Assembly (NCBI RefSeq): GCF_023109105.1
Contig: NZ_JALDTZ010000002.1
Coordinates: 164,240-228,239 of the forward strand
Direction of reading: 5' to 3'
DNA: 64,000 bases
Source of the DNA: Streptococcus mitis
Lineage (GTDB): Bacteria > Bacillota > Bacilli > Lactobacillales > Streptococcaceae
Shown here: positions 38,200-48,294 of the stretch, one piece after another
Layout: the number at the start of each line of letters is the position of its first letter
Numbering within the stretch: the first letter of the stretch is position 1
Notes under the pieces: model-generated
What the model was told of the DNA's origin: nothing
Database searches by the model: none
The model's input: the letters and a program-made list of their open reading frames with translations, nothing else
Program-made: the position numbers and the translations under genes

Positions 38200-38372
38200 A
38201 ATCGATTTCCTTTTCTAATTCTACTGCTTCCATTTTACCATAATTTGAAAGAGCTTGCAGAGATTTTTCATAGAAAGAAATTGGAACAAGGATAAGCAAC
38301 CGAATGAAGAAAATCATTTAAATCAGGAATCCCCTCATCCAGTTTCAACTAATGTTCAGCAATTTAAAGAAA

Positions 38373-39227
38373 CTAGTCTATCTTATATTCTGACTTTATA
38401 GCCTCCAAGAAATCCTTCACATCTTCTACATATCCATGCTTCTCTATTAAGCTGGCTAATAATTCCAGATTGTGCCCCTGATAGTTGTCTTCTCTGCGTA
38501 GCTCTTCATACATTTCGATAAAGGGAAGACCCTTGGACTTGGCCAATTCTAACTCCGCTTCATAATCATAAGCGACTTTACGAAATAGGATATTGACCAA
38601 TTCCCCATCTTCAACTTCTATCACGGCATACTGGGCACGGTGATTTTTCAGTGCTTGCCAATTAAAATAAGGCATACCAATCGTACCTGGATTGATGATT
38701 TGTTGCCCTTGACTTCCATAACGAAGCAACTGCTTGTGGACGTGACCATAGACTGCCACGTCAACTTTATCATCTAGGAGTTGGTCAAATTTCTCTGTAT
38801 CATTCTCAACTAGCAAGTCACCACCATAGTTCTTATTTGGCAAATTATGAGAGATAGAAAAGCGCAGTCCGTCAATTTCTTTCTTTTCCAGCAAAGGCAA
38901 GTTTCGTAGCCAGACAATCGTTTCAGGATCCACTTGCTCCATCAAAAATTGTGTCATTCGCATGAGCTGGATTTCTTGCGGATGTTCCAAACCGTATTCG
39001 CCATCCAAGGCCTCTAGGACACAATCATCCCAGTTCCCACGAACAGCCACAGTAATCGGAAGGTCTTGTAGCAGGGCGACCAAGTCATTTTCACCTGGAC
39101 CAGGAAGAAAAATATCCCCCAGAAGCCAATATTCACTGACTCCTTGATTTTTAGCATCTGCAATCACTGCTTCTAAGGCTGTCGTATTCCCATGAATATC
39201 TGATAAAATTGCGATTTTATGGTTCAT
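38373..39227 (-). CDS. Metallophosphoesterase (YfcE/MJ0936-like)
   Basis: 284 residues. Two-metal calcineurin-like motifs in order: SDIHGN (9-14), [25 protein letters not shown] and YGHVHKQ. The ~90-residue C-terminal extension is helical and less conserved. It hydrolyses phosphodiesters or phosphoesters; the substrate is unknown. It overlaps the uvrC 3' end by 11 nt, so it is the second gene of that unit. Confidence 0.88.
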   Translation of the reverse strand: MNHKIAILSDIHGNTTALEAVIADAKNQGVSEYWLLGDIFLPGPGENDLVALLQDLPITVAVRGNWDDCVLEALDGEYGLEHPQEIQLMRMTQFLMEQVDPETIVWLRNLPLLEKKEIDGLRFSISHNLPNKNYGGDLLVENDTEKFDQLLDDKVDVAVYGHVHKQLLRYGSQGQQIINPGTIGMPYFNWQALKNHRAQYAVIEVEDGELVNILFRKVAYDYEAELELAKSKGLPFIEMYEELRREDNYQGHNLELLASLIEKHGYVEDVKDFLEAIKSEYKID

Positions 39228-41064
39228 GATGGTCTCCTTCTGTTTGGTAATCGACTCTTTCTTCCGCCACTTGAGCTAATTCCTCTTCTTCCTGCGGATT
39301 CAACTTCCTCTGCACAGCTTCTGCGACAGCTCTTGGTATGCCAACTTCCACAATCTCATCCACACTGGCTTCCTTGATTTTAGTCAAAGACTTGAAATGC
39401 TTCATGAGATTTTGCTTGCGTTTAGGTCCCAGACCGTCAATCCCATCCAATTGGGATGAAAAGGAGTTTTTAGAGCGCAGTTGGCGGTGAAAGGTAATAG
39501 CAAAGCGGTGCACCTCATCTTGAATGCGTTGGAGGAGGAAAAATTCCTGAGAATTGCGAGACAACTCCACCACCTCAAGCGGATCTCCAAAGAGCAATTC
39601 ATGGGTTTGGTGCTTGTCATTCTTTTGCAAACCTGCAATGGGGATATCCAAACCCAGTTCCTCTTGGATGACTTTCTTAGCGATATTGACTTGACCTTGT
39701 CCTCCATCAATGACAATCAAATCAGGAGGAGTCAAACCGTCACGTTGAACTCGACCATAACGCCTGCGAATGACCTCTCGCATACTGGCATAGTCATCCG
39801 GCCCAACAACAGTCTTGATTTTATACTTACGGTAATCCTTCTTACTCGGCTTGCCGTTAACAAAGACTACCATGGCTGAAACAGGGCTGGTCCCCATGAT
39901 ATTGGAGTTATCGAAAGACTCGATGCGAACTGGGGTCGGAATTTGGAGCAAGCGTCCCAGATTTTCAATAGCCCCTTGGGTCTTTTCAACAGATTTTTCT
40001 AGCAGATTGAACTTCTGCTCCAGACTAACACGGGCATTCTTTATAGCTAGATTGACCAGTTGTTTTTTCTCTCCACGCTGGGGTTTGACAATCTTAGTAT
40101 CCACCAAGGCCTTTACCGCTTCTTCATCGATATCCTGCGGAATCAGCACCTCATTGGGAACTAGGTGAGATTTTTCTTGATAAAATTGTCCCACATAGGT
40201 TAAGAAGTCCTCATCCGGATCATTATAGTAGGGGAAGAGATTGACATCTCGTTCGATAAGTTTGCCCTGACGGACAAAGAAAACCTGGACACACATCCAG
40301 CCCTTTTCCACATAGTAGCCAAAGACATCCCGATTTTGGAGATCCTTGGCCATAACCCGTTGCTTGGTCCGAAGCGTTCCAATGGCCTGAATCAAATCGC
40401 GGTATTCCGCTGCACGTTCAAATTCCATCGTCTGGGCTGCCGTTTCCATCTTGCCCTTTAGGTCATCGATGATGTTGTCATCCTGCCCTTTTAGGAAATC
40501 AGAAACCTCCTGAGCCATTGACTTGAAATAGGCCTCATCTTTCTTACAGATAGTGTGGGCCATACATTGGCCGATATGGTAGTAAAAACAGACCTTAGAC
40601 GGTGGATTGGTACACTTACGAAAAGGGAAAATCCGATCCAGTAGTCTCTTAATTTCATTGGCCGCTCCCACATCTGGATAGGGACCAAAATAGAGACCTC
40701 CGTCCTTCTTGACCTGACGGGTGATAATCAAGCGTGGATAGCGCTCATTGGTGATTTTGATAAAAGGATAAGACTTATCATCCTTGAGCATGATATTGTA
40801 CTTAGGCTTGTTTTCCTTGATGAGGTTGATTTCCAGAAGGAGGGCCTCAATATTAGACTCAGTAACGATAAATTCAAAATCTACAATTTCAGACACCAAA
40901 GCTTCTGTTTTGGTATCATGACTTCCACGAAAATAAGACCGCACGCGGTTGCGCAGATTTTTAGCCTTTCCTACATAGATAATGGTTCCGTTTTTATCCT
41001 TGTGAATGTAGCAACCAGGGCTGGTCGGCAAGAGCTCTAGTTTTGATTTAATCAAGTTATTCAT
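39217..41064 (-). CDS. uvrC: Excinuclease ABC subunit C
   Basis: 615 residues. N-terminal GIY-YIG nuclease ([13 protein letters not shown] then [14 protein letters not shown]), Cys-rich region, UVR motif ([14 protein letters not shown]) that binds UvrB, an RNase H-like endonuclease domain ([20 protein letters not shown]) and C-terminal helix-hairpin-helix motifs ([23 protein letters not shown]). It makes the dual incisions in nucleotide excision repair with UvrA and UvrB. Overlaps the phosphoesterase gene downstream. Confidence 0.97.
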   Translation of the reverse strand: MNNLIKSKLELLPTSPGCYIHKDKNGTIIYVGKAKNLRNRVRSYFRGSHDTKTEALVSEIVDFEFIVTESNIEALLLEINLIKENKPKYNIMLKDDKSYPFIKITNERYPRLIITRQVKKDGGLYFGPYPDVGAANEIKRLLDRIFPFRKCTNPPSKVCFYYHIGQCMAHTICKKDEAYFKSMAQEVSDFLKGQDDNIIDDLKGKMETAAQTMEFERAAEYRDLIQAIGTLRTKQRVMAKDLQNRDVFGYYVEKGWMCVQVFFVRQGKLIERDVNLFPYYNDPDEDFLTYVGQFYQEKSHLVPNEVLIPQDIDEEAVKALVDTKIVKPQRGEKKQLVNLAIKNARVSLEQKFNLLEKSVEKTQGAIENLGRLLQIPTPVRIESFDNSNIMGTSPVSAMVVFVNGKPSKKDYRKYKIKTVVGPDDYASMREVIRRRYGRVQRDGLTPPDLIVIDGGQGQVNIAKKVIQEELGLDIPIAGLQKNDKHQTHELLFGDPLEVVELSRNSQEFFLLQRIQDEVHRFAITFHRQLRSKNSFSSQLDGIDGLGPKRKQNLMKHFKSLTKIKEASVDEIVEVGIPRAVAEAVQRKLNPQEEEELAQVAEERVDYQTEGDHHEP

Positions 41065-41103
41065 AGTTCCATTATAGCAAAAAAGTAGGGAAAGATAACC
41101 TCC

Positions 41104-41805
41104 CTACTCATTGGTCTCATATAATTTTCGAAGCCTTTCAACATCCACTTCCTGGATACCATAAAAGGAACCCGCAGGTTGCATGACAGACTTCTCATCT
41201 GTATGGTCCAAGCCAATCGCATGCCCCAACTCATGTTCTGCCGTATGGACAATACGCTCATAGGAATAACCATAGTCAAGATTGGACAGATAATAATGAT
41301 TCAACCTCACTGTTACAGACAAGAATTGCCCCGTTAAGAGATTGGTCTGACTTTCCGCTTCTCCTGCAACAGGAGTGCCTCCGTCATTCATCTCCGTAGC
41401 TAAGATATCTGCCTTGCTGGACTCAGTGACAATTTCAAAGTTAAAAGCACCAGTTTGATTCCAGTTCTGAATTGCTTCTAAATATGCCTCTTGAAAGCGT
41501 GAATCCATCTGGGAATCCAAGTAAATACGAGCAGAAGCCTGTGGCCACCTTCCTTCAGAGTGTTGGTGGCTATCTGTCTGGCTCAACTTAGGCAGTTGCC
41601 CTGTTTTTCCCCATTGGTCGATACTTTGTTGACCAATCTTGACTGACCGCTCTGCTTGCTTTAGCGCTCCTTGAAAATCCCCGTTCAGATACCAGAGAAA
41701 ACCAAAAGCAAGAGCACATAAGAGAACAACTGTCCAAACCAGGCGCCAAAACAAACGCCACACAAAAGAAAAGAAAGCCCCTATCAAACGAAAAATCCAG
41801 CGCAT
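41104..41805 (-). CDS. Matrixin-like membrane-anchored zinc metalloprotease
   Basis: 233 residues from the ATG at 41805, with GGTGGAG just upstream; an earlier in-frame TTG lies in a poorer context. One N-terminal hydrophobic anchor (about 6-42, FRLIGAFFSFVWRLFWRLVW, LLCALAFGFLWYL) is followed by an extracellular M10-type catalytic domain whose zinc site HTAEHELGHAIGLDH has the third His, then a conserved Met-turn (SVMQPAG). Substrate unknown. Peptidases of this kind occur in other Mitis-group species. It lies 40 bp upstream of uvrC and is in the same orientation. Confidence 0.88.
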   Translation of the reverse strand: MRWIFRLIGAFFSFVWRLFWRLVWTVVLLCALAFGFLWYLNGDFQGALKQAERSVKIGQQSIDQWGKTGQLPKLSQTDSHQHSEGRWPQASARIYLDSQMDSRFQEAYLEAIQNWNQTGAFNFEIVTESSKADILATEMNDGGTPVAGEAESQTNLLTGQFLSVTVRLNHYYLSNLDYGYSYERIVHTAEHELGHAIGLDHTDEKSVMQPAGSFYGIQEVDVERLRKLYETNE

Positions 41806-41865
41806 GTCTCTCCACCTTTCTAGCAAATAAAAATTATTCTACTAAAACAAGCTGAAAGAAAGCTA

Positions 41866-41970
41866 ATACTCTTCAAAAATCAAATTCAAACCACGTCAGC
41901 TTCGTCTTGCCGTACTCAAGTACAGCCTGCGGCTCGCTTCCTAGTTTGCTCTTTGATTTTTATTGAGTAT
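41866..41970. repeat. BOX element (boxA-boxC, no boxB)
   Basis: 105 bp bounded by ATACTC / GAGTAT. boxA includes ACCACGTCAGCTTCG and CTTGCCGTA, then boxC starts at the GCCTGCGGCTCGCTTCC segment and ends TTTTATTGAGTAT. It lies between estA and the matrixin-like gene. Confidence 0.92.
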
Positions 41971-41973
41971 AAA

Positions 41974-42753
41974 TTATGACAATCTCTCTTCTAATTTGAA
42001 ATCGATTGGTAGGCTTGATAAAAATTTTTCCAATTGTTTTTCCCAATAATACCACTCGTGAGTTCCAGCGCTATGGCTATAGGTCACATCAAATTTCAGT
42101 TTTTTGAGATTATTCACTGCTAGATTATTAGCTTCATACAAGAAATCCTGCTCGCCACACCAAGCCCATAGCTTGGTCTTTTTGTCCGATTTTTTAGCCA
42201 GACTTTCAAGAGAATAGGGACTAGCTGTCCAATCTTTAATCTCCCCAAAAACACCTTTCCAATAAGCTGGCGTTCCCATATTTCGGCTTTTAGGAGAAAA
42301 ATCTTGAAAGCTAAGGGCACCTGAAAAGCTAGCTGCATGAGAAAAACGATTTGTAGCAAGAGCAAGTTTAAAGCAGCCGTAGCCTCCCATAGAAAGACCA
42401 GCGATAAAGGTCTTTTCACGCTTTGTAGTCATATTAGGGAAGAAGCGTTTCAGAACCTGTGGTAATTCCTCTGCCAGAGCTGTGTAATAGTCAAAACCAT
42501 ACTGGGTATCGGTGTACCAACCGTTGCTGGTATTAGGCATGACGACGATGAGGTTAGTTCCTCGAAGCAAGCGTTCTACATTAGTCCGCTTAAGCCAACT
42601 ATTATGATTACCAGCCATCCCATGCAAGAGGTACAAGACAGGAATATCTTGACACTCTGGTTCTTCCACTCGATTGGCATCAGGGTAGAGGACATTCACC
42701 CCCCACTCCATATCCAAAACTTGTGAGTAATACTCAATTTTCATTACTGCCAT
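41974..42753 (-). CDS. estA: Tributyrin esterase EstA (alpha/beta hydrolase)
   Basis: 259 residues. [14 protein letters not shown] (oxyanion), nucleophile GLSMGGYGC, Asp in WCGEQDFLY and His in AGTHEWYYW complete the catalytic triad. No signal peptide, so it acts in the cytoplasm. Pneumococcal EstA cleaves short-chain esters and can remove O-acetyl groups from sialic acid-containing glycans. GAGG is 8 nt before the ATG. BOX element follows. Confidence 0.92.
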   Translation of the reverse strand: MAVMKIEYYSQVLDMEWGVNVLYPDANRVEEPECQDIPVLYLLHGMAGNHNSWLKRTNVERLLRGTNLIVVMPNTSNGWYTDTQYGFDYYTALAEELPQVLKRFFPNMTTKREKTFIAGLSMGGYGCFKLALATNRFSHAASFSGALSFQDFSPKSRNMGTPAYWKGVFGEIKDWTASPYSLESLAKKSDKKTKLWAWCGEQDFLYEANNLAVNNLKKLKFDVTYSHSAGTHEWYYWEKQLEKFLSSLPIDFKLEERLS

Positions 42754-42780
42754 AATTTTTCCTCTATTTTTCTATAAGAA

Positions 42781-42799
42781 AAAGCCGACATTCGACTTT
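42781..42799 (-). terminator. Terminator of RNase J2 gene
   Basis: Minus strand AAAGTCGA / TCGGCTTT stem (one G-U) with a 3-nt loop, followed by TTCTTA; about 20 nt past the stop. Confidence 0.6.
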
Positions 42800-42819
42800 C
42801 TCTCTGTTTATTTCAACGA

Positions 42820-44481
42820 TTATTTTGCTTCCATGACTACTGGTAAAATAGCTGGACGTCGCTTGGTTTGGTCAAAAAGGTACTTGGTCAAATTATCACG
42901 AACCTTCCCTTTAAGATCTGCCCAGTCAAAGTCATCTCCTTGAAGATAGTCTTCCACCGTTTGGTTAATCAATTCTGAACTTTCACGGAGAATATCGCGA
43001 CTCTTCTTGAGATAAACAAATCCACGCGTGTGAACACGGGCCTTGGCTACAATTTTCTTCTCACGACGGTTAACGGTGATTGCGACGATGAAAATACCGT
43101 CCTCTGACAGGACCTTACGGTCACGAAGGACCACATTTCCAACATCACCGATGGCATTTCCGTCAATCAAGACATCCCCTGCCGAAACCGCTCCAGCTGG
43201 GACAAAGTCTCCATTCTCATAAGCCATGCTGGTTCCCTTTTTAGGGATGAAAATGCGTTCTGGCAACATCCCAACTGCCATAGCAGCCTTAGCATGGGCA
43301 TCTAACTCACGGTATTCCCCTTGAATTGGGAAGAGATACTTGGGTTGCAAGAGGTTAATCATCAGCTGCAAATCACGCGCATTTCCATGCCCTGAGACGC
43401 GCAAGCTTTGGGTAATCAGTTTGACAACTCCACCAGCTTGGTAAATCATGTTTTCCACACGTGCCATGACTGCTTCTTTAGCGATAGACGGAGTCGTTAC
43501 GATATAGACTAAGTCACCGTCCTTGATTTCCACATAACGGTGGCGACCAATCGACATCTTGCGAAGACCGTTGATTGGCTCACCCATACGGCCTGTCTCA
43601 AGGATAATCAACTCATGGTCTTCAAAACGAGACATATCTTTTGGCTTAATCAAAAGACTCTCGTTAGCTAGAGACAATTTCTTGAGGCGAATAGCAGTAC
43701 GGACGATATTTTCAATATCAAATCCTGTCAAGACCACACGACGGCCTGTTTCATCCGCAGCGTCAAACACCTGCTGAATACGAGAGAGGTTGCTAGCTAC
43801 TGCTGCAACAATGATACGGCCATCCCAGTCTGCAATGGTTTGAGTGATTTCGTCCCCAACTTCACTTTCGCTAGCCACTTGGATATTACTGTCCGCATTG
43901 GCTGAGTCACTGAGAAGCGCTAGAACTCCATCACGACCGATTTCTGCCAAACGAGCGAAGTCTGTCGCATAGGATTCACTAGCTGTCTGGTCAAATTTGA
44001 AGTCACCTGTATAAACGATACTACCTTCAGCCGTCTTCAAAACCACACCCAGACTCTCTGGGATAGAGTGGGTCGTACGGAAGAAGGAAACCACAGTCCC
44101 TCCAAAATCAATCTCCGTATCTTCATCAATGACATGGAAATCATTGAATTTCTTAACTGCGTCATTTCCTTTGACAAAGAGTTTGGCCAACTCAATGGTC
44201 AACTCCGATCCAAATACAGGCACCTTGGCTTCAGCCAAGAGATAAGGAAGCGCGCCAATAGCATCGGCATGTCCGTGGGTCAAGAAGACCCCTGCAATAC
44301 GGTCGCTATTTTCAAAAAGGTAGTCCATATTGGGAATGACTACATCCACCCCTAGTTGTTCATTTTCAGGGTATTTTAGACCTGCATCCAAAACGAAAAT
44401 AGACCCATCGATTTCAGCGATATACATATTTTTCCCATTTTCACGCACACCACCAAGTGTTGTTAAACTGATATTACTCAT
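42820..44481 (-). CDS. rnjB: Ribonuclease J2
   Basis: 553 residues. Metallo-beta-lactamase and beta-CASP domains with the usual EXISGHASGKD-type region represented by RVSGHGNARDLQL. The catalytic HxHxDH motif is degenerate here: THGHADA (residues 68-74), with Ala replacing the last His. Pneumococcus has two RNase J proteins, and J2 is the one that lacks the intact motif, so this is assigned as J2, which supports J1 and shapes its specificity rather than being strongly active itself. It has its own promoter and a structured leader (44515-44580). Cytoplasmic. Confidence 0.93.
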   Translation of the reverse strand: MSNISLTTLGGVRENGKNMYIAEIDGSIFVLDAGLKYPENEQLGVDVVIPNMDYLFENSDRIAGVFLTHGHADAIGALPYLLAEAKVPVFGSELTIELAKLFVKGNDAVKKFNDFHVIDEDTEIDFGGTVVSFFRTTHSIPESLGVVLKTAEGSIVYTGDFKFDQTASESYATDFARLAEIGRDGVLALLSDSANADSNIQVASESEVGDEITQTIADWDGRIIVAAVASNLSRIQQVFDAADETGRRVVLTGFDIENIVRTAIRLKKLSLANESLLIKPKDMSRFEDHELIILETGRMGEPINGLRKMSIGRHRYVEIKDGDLVYIVTTPSIAKEAVMARVENMIYQAGGVVKLITQSLRVSGHGNARDLQLMINLLQPKYLFPIQGEYRELDAHAKAAMAVGMLPERIFIPKKGTSMAYENGDFVPAGAVSAGDVLIDGNAIGDVGNVVLRDRKVLSEDGIFIVAITVNRREKKIVAKARVHTRGFVYLKKSRDILRESSELINQTVEDYLQGDDFDWADLKGKVRDNLTKYLFDQTKRRPAILPVVMEAK

Positions 44482-44514
44482 TTTTCCTCCGAAAGCTTAG
44501 TTTATCTTGATTAT

Positions 44515-44580
44515 AGGGTTGCTTACCCTTTTATTCTAAAAGCACTATTGCTTTTAGCCGAATCTTTTCCTACTATTATA
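44515..44580 (-). promoter_or_regulatory. Leader of rnjB: promoter -10 plus two hairpins
   Basis: Minus strand TTGAAA-16-TGG-TATAAT (the TATAAT is 44575-44580). The leader then contains a perfect 9-bp hairpin CTAAAAGCA / TGCTTTTAG (44536-44557, 4-nt loop) and a second AGGGT / ACCCT hairpin (44515-44529). No T-run follows either, so they look like 5' UTR structures, not terminators. Confidence 0.7.
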
Positions 44581-44704
44581 CCATTTTTTTGATGATTTTC
44601 AAAATGAAGGTTTCCAGCTAAAGAACTATAAACAACTCTTCTCCAAGGCACAAACAAGAAAGAACTGGGAAAAACTAAAAAGAATGTTTCTGACTAGTTT
44701 CCTG

Positions 44705-44989
44705 TTACTCTTCAAATCTTTCCGCGACATTGAATAGCACTTCGCAGTCACAGTAGGCTCCATTTGCTTCTAAAAAGTCTCTAACTGTTTCGACTTCCAC
44801 ATTGTGCTTCTCTAGAAATGTTTGTGTTAATAAAAAATCGTCCTGACAAGCTTGAGTTTCAAGTTCTACATCCAAAAAGTCAAACAAGTCAAAAAAGAGC
44901 TCCCTTGACAAGGGCAAACTTTCTTCGAACTTTTGTCTTTCTTGCTTTTTATAGTCCGCTCGTAATCTCTTTTTCTTCATCTTATCCAT
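44705..44989 (-). CDS. DUF2695 family protein, 94 aa
   Basis: 94 residues, highly charged, starting MDKMKKKRLRADYKKQERQK. The C-terminal GAYCDCEVLFNV matches the conserved CDCEVL motif of DUF2695 as I remember it. It has no membrane segment and could be a small nucleic-acid- or metal-associated protein, judging only from the basic N-terminus and the two close Cys. It stands alone between rnjB and recJ. Function unknown. Confidence 0.75.
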   Translation of the reverse strand: MDKMKKKRLRADYKKQERQKFEESLPLSRELFFDLFDFLDVELETQACQDDFLLTQTFLEKHNVEVETVRDFLEANGAYCDCEVLFNVAERFEE

Positions 44990-45094
44990 TTGACACCTCT
45001 AAGCTTTCCTTTGACCAGTTATCTAGCTAACTAGTCCTCTTTTTTTATTATAACACTAAACTGGCTCCTTTTGAAGCCTATTCATGAACATAAA

Positions 45095-45118
45095 AAAGAG
45101 TCAGCAAGCCAACTCTTT
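45095..45118 (-). terminator. Terminator of recJ
   Basis: Minus strand AAAGAGT / ACTCTTT stem with a 10-nt loop, followed by TTTTATG; 9 nt past the stop. Confidence 0.75.
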
Positions 45119-45126
45119 CCTATCGT

Positions 45127-47361
45127 CTACTCTTTTTCCATTAAAAAGTCATAAATTTCTTGCACGGTACCCAGCGCCATCATTTCTTGATCTTTGACGG
45201 TTTGTTTGAGATGTTGGTAAATCTGGCTTTCTCCGATTTCCCGCTTTGGTGCCTCTTTATTGACTGTCATGACACCATCTTTAATTGTCACAAATCCTAG
45301 TTCTTCAAACACTTGAATCATCTTGACCAACAAGATTTGTTGAATATTGAGATAAGTAGATAAATCTTTGAGCTTGTAGCGAATATCAAACTCTGGAAAC
45401 TGGTAGATGGTCTTGTACAATTTGGCAAACTGCTCTCTAGTCCCATAACCTGTCAGATAATAGGCCTTGTCAATGTCATTTTTGAAATAAACCGCAGAGA
45501 AATTCTGTTCCTGAAAAATGGTCTTCAGCTGAGTAATATCCTCAGGAATGGTTTTTACGACAACCGCTTCACTAGTCACTATATCTGGTAGTTCTCCAGC
45601 AAAATCCAATACTGGAATTCCTTCTGGCAAGACTGCATTTTTCCCACGGATGTTAAAAAGTTGAACACCCTCTACACGCGCATCCACCATCATCAACTGC
45701 AGGGCAGTTTGGCCGTTCCATTGGTTGACAGACAATTTAACTGCCAACTCTAGATTCTTGGTTTGAGAAAACTCTGTCGCCCATCTGCCTTGACCAAAGG
45801 CTACCACTTCAAAACTCGCCTCACCTTTAGATATTTTCAGCTTGAGATGGGCATTGCCTGCACCCATAGTACGGGCACTTTCGACCTGAAAATCCTTAAT
45901 ATAAAAGATAGGTTTCTGATTATCCATGCCAAAAGGTGCTAAACGTTCAAAACTTTTGACCGTTTCCAAGCTAAGTGCCTCCAAATCCAGCTCTTCATCT
46001 AGATTTAACTTGTTCTTGCCAGCAGCATCTGCTCCTTTTTCACGGACATAATTTTCTAAGACCTTAGATAAATCTGAAAGCTTCTCAACTTCCAGCGTCA
46101 TGCCCGCCGCACCAGCATGGCCTCCAAAGGCGATGAAGAGGTCTCGATGGGGATCCAGAGCCTCAAAAATATCGACCGCTTCTACACTACGAGCACTACC
46201 CTTGGCACGACCGTCTTCTATATTAAGAACGATGACTGTCTGCCCCAATTCTTCCAACAAACGACCAGCCACAATCCCTAGAACCCCAGGATTCCAGTCT
46301 TCCTTGGCCAAGACTTGGACCTTCTTCTCGGGATCCACCATGGTTTTGGCTTCTTCATAGATAGATTGTACGATTTCCTTGCGCTCTTCATTTTTCTGGT
46401 GAATCATAAGGGCAATCTCGTGCGCTTCCTCATCATCAAATCCAGTCAGCAAATCAATTGCTGGATTGGGATCATCCAAGCGACCCAAGGCATTCAAACG
46501 AGGAGCAATCTGGAAACCAACCGTTTCTTCTGTTACTTCGTTAGCAGCAATCCCAGCCATATTCAGCATTTCTTGTAGACCAACACGCTGAGTGTGCCCC
46601 AACATTTCCAGACCATATTGAACCAAGATACGGTTTTCATCCGTCAAACTGACCATATCTGCAATGGTACCAATAGCGACTAAATCAAGCAATTCAACTT
46701 GTACTTCTTCTAACAAGGCACAAGCTAACTTGAAGGCTACTCCACAACCAGCCAAATATTTGAAAGGATAGTCCGCATCTGGATGCTCAGGATGGACAAT
46801 AGCATAGGCATCTGGCAAGGTTTCAGGCATTGAATGGTGGTCAGTCACAATGACATCCACTCCCATAGACTGAGCCAATTCAATCGCCTCATGACCCGCA
46901 ACCCCATTATCCACCGTCACAATCAAGGAAATTCCTTCTTGCTCGATGAAGTATTTATAAACACTGGCATTAGGTCCATAACCATCTGTAAAACGATTGG
47001 GCAGGTAAACACGGCACTCAGCACCAAGCTGTTCCAAACTTTCCTTCACAATAGAAGACGAAGTCATGCCATCTGCATCGTAATCTCCATAGATGAGAAT
47101 ATTTTCCCCTTCTTCAATGGCCTGACGAATCCGTTCTACTGCCTTATCCATATCATGAAGCAGATAAGGGTCATGCAAGTCCTCCAAGGAAGGTTCTAAA
47201 AACTTTTTCAGACTTTCTTGGTCCTGAATCCCTCTCTCAAATAATAAGCGAGCCACCTCAGGACCCAATCCAGCCTTCTTGGCTATCTTTGTAAAATCCG
47301 CATCTTCAACCTGCGGGGCAAACTGCCATTCATAAGTAGGTGTTATCAAAAAGACATCCAC
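45127..47361 (-). CDS. recJ: Single-stranded-DNA-specific exonuclease RecJ
   Basis: 744 residues from a GTG at 47361; a TTG four codons in (47349, just before ITPTYEW) is an alternative start giving 740. DHH phosphoesterase core: GDYDADGMTSS (about 93-103), TVDNGVAG, VTDHHSMPETLP, then DHHA1 domain (AFGGHAGAAGMTL), an OB-fold and a C-terminal extra region. It degrades ssDNA 5'-3' in recombination and mismatch/base-excision repair. Divergent from the amino acid importer. Confidence 0.95.
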   Translation of the reverse strand: MDVFLITPTYEWQFAPQVEDADFTKIAKKAGLGPEVARLLFERGIQDQESLKKFLEPSLEDLHDPYLLHDMDKAVERIRQAIEEGENILIYGDYDADGMTSSSIVKESLEQLGAECRVYLPNRFTDGYGPNASVYKYFIEQEGISLIVTVDNGVAGHEAIELAQSMGVDVIVTDHHSMPETLPDAYAIVHPEHPDADYPFKYLAGCGVAFKLACALLEEVQVELLDLVAIGTIADMVSLTDENRILVQYGLEMLGHTQRVGLQEMLNMAGIAANEVTEETVGFQIAPRLNALGRLDDPNPAIDLLTGFDDEEAHEIALMIHQKNEERKEIVQSIYEEAKTMVDPEKKVQVLAKEDWNPGVLGIVAGRLLEELGQTVIVLNIEDGRAKGSARSVEAVDIFEALDPHRDLFIAFGGHAGAAGMTLEVEKLSDLSKVLENYVREKGADAAGKNKLNLDEELDLEALSLETVKSFERLAPFGMDNQKPIFYIKDFQVESARTMGAGNAHLKLKISKGEASFEVVAFGQGRWATEFSQTKNLELAVKLSVNQWNGQTALQLMMVDARVEGVQLFNIRGKNAVLPEGIPVLDFAGELPDIVTSEAVVVKTIPEDITQLKTIFQEQNFSAVYFKNDIDKAYYLTGYGTREQFAKLYKTIYQFPEFDIRYKLKDLSTYLNIQQILLVKMIQVFEELGFVTIKDGVMTVNKEAPKREIGESQIYQHLKQTVKDQEMMALGTVQEIYDFLMEKE

Positions 47362-47462
47362 TCTTTCTAAGAATTCTATTGCTTCATTATAACATGATTT
47401 AGACTTTTTCTCTATCCAGATTACTTTCTACAAAAATTTTACTAACTTTTTTCTGATATGAT

Positions 47463-47491
47463 TTGACAAGACAAATCTTTTGGTGTAGAAT
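47463..47491 (+). promoter_or_regulatory. Promoter for the amino acid ABC operon
   Basis: Perfect TTGACA (47463-47468), 17-nt spacer, TAGAAT (47486-47491). AAAGGAG precedes the ATG at 47526. Confidence 0.8.
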
Positions 47492-47525
47492 CATGTTATA
47501 AAATCTAACACAAAGGAGATTCCTT

Positions 47526-48284
47526 ATGGCTTTAGTAGAATTTGAACACGTCGAAAAATATTACGGAGACTACCATGCACTCCGTGACATCAATCTCCGT
47601 TTTGAAAAAGGACAAGTCGTTGTCCTACTCGGACCATCTGGTTCTGGAAAGTCCACTCTTATCCGTACCATCAATGGTTTAGAGGCTGTTGACAAAGGAA
47701 GTCTTCTAGTAAATGGTCACCAAGTTGCTGGTGCCAGCCAGAAAGATTTGGTGCCCCTTCGCAAGGAAGTTGGCATGGTTTTTCAACATTTCAACCTCTA
47801 TCCTCATAAAACTGTGTTAGAAAACGTAACACTAGCGCCTGTAAAAGTTCTAGGAATTGATAAAAAAGAAGCTGAAAAAACAGCTCAAAAATATTTGGAA
47901 TTTGTAAATATGTGGGACAAAAAAGATTCTTATCCAGCCATGCTATCTGGTGGACAAAAACAACGGATCGCCATTGCACGTGGACTCGCTATGCATCCTG
48001 AACTCCTCCTCTTTGATGAACCAACATCTGCTCTTGACCCTGAAACCATCGGCGATGTTCTTGCAGTTATGCAAAAATTGGCCCACGAGGGTATGAATAT
48101 GATTATCGTTACCCATGAAATGGGCTTTGCCCGTGAAGTTGCCGACCGCATCATCTTTATGGCTGACGGAGAAGTTTTGGTGGATACGACAGATGTCGAT
48201 GACTTTTTCGATAATCCAAGTGAACCTCGCGCTCAACAATTCCTCAGCAAAATCATCAACCACGAAAGTGACAAAGTCAAATAA
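47526..48284 (+). CDS. Polar amino acid ABC transporter, ATP-binding protein (GlnQ family)
   Basis: 252 residues. Walker A GPSGSGKST (35-43), Q-loop VFQHFNLYPH, signature LSGGQKQRIAIARGLAM, Walker B LLLFDEPTSALD, switch His in VTHEMGFA. PAAT-type cassette. It powers the importer encoded by the next three genes, at the inner face of the membrane. First of a four-gene plus-strand operon; the next gene starts 10 nt after its stop behind a GGAGG. Confidence 0.95.
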   Translation: MALVEFEHVEKYYGDYHALRDINLRFEKGQVVVLLGPSGSGKSTLIRTINGLEAVDKGSLLVNGHQVAGASQKDLVPLRKEVGMVFQHFNLYPHKTVLENVTLAPVKVLGIDKKEAEKTAQKYLEFVNMWDKKDSYPAMLSGGQKQRIAIARGLAMHPELLLFDEPTSALDPETIGDVLAVMQKLAHEGMNMIIVTHEMGFAREVADRIIFMADGEVLVDTTDVDDFFDNPSEPRAQQFLSKIINHESDKVK

Positions 48285-48294
48285 GGAGGCACCT

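Noticed and set aside
38249..38401. Open plus-strand frame of about 48 codons between the nitroreductase and the phosphoesterase genes
   Set aside because: No good start or ribosome site, overlaps the end of the real minus-strand gene, and its composition is not convincing; treated as chance.
48115..48294. Upstream extension of the substrate-binding protein
   Set aside because: It overlaps the ATPase gene; the signal peptide and GGAGG fix the start at 48295.
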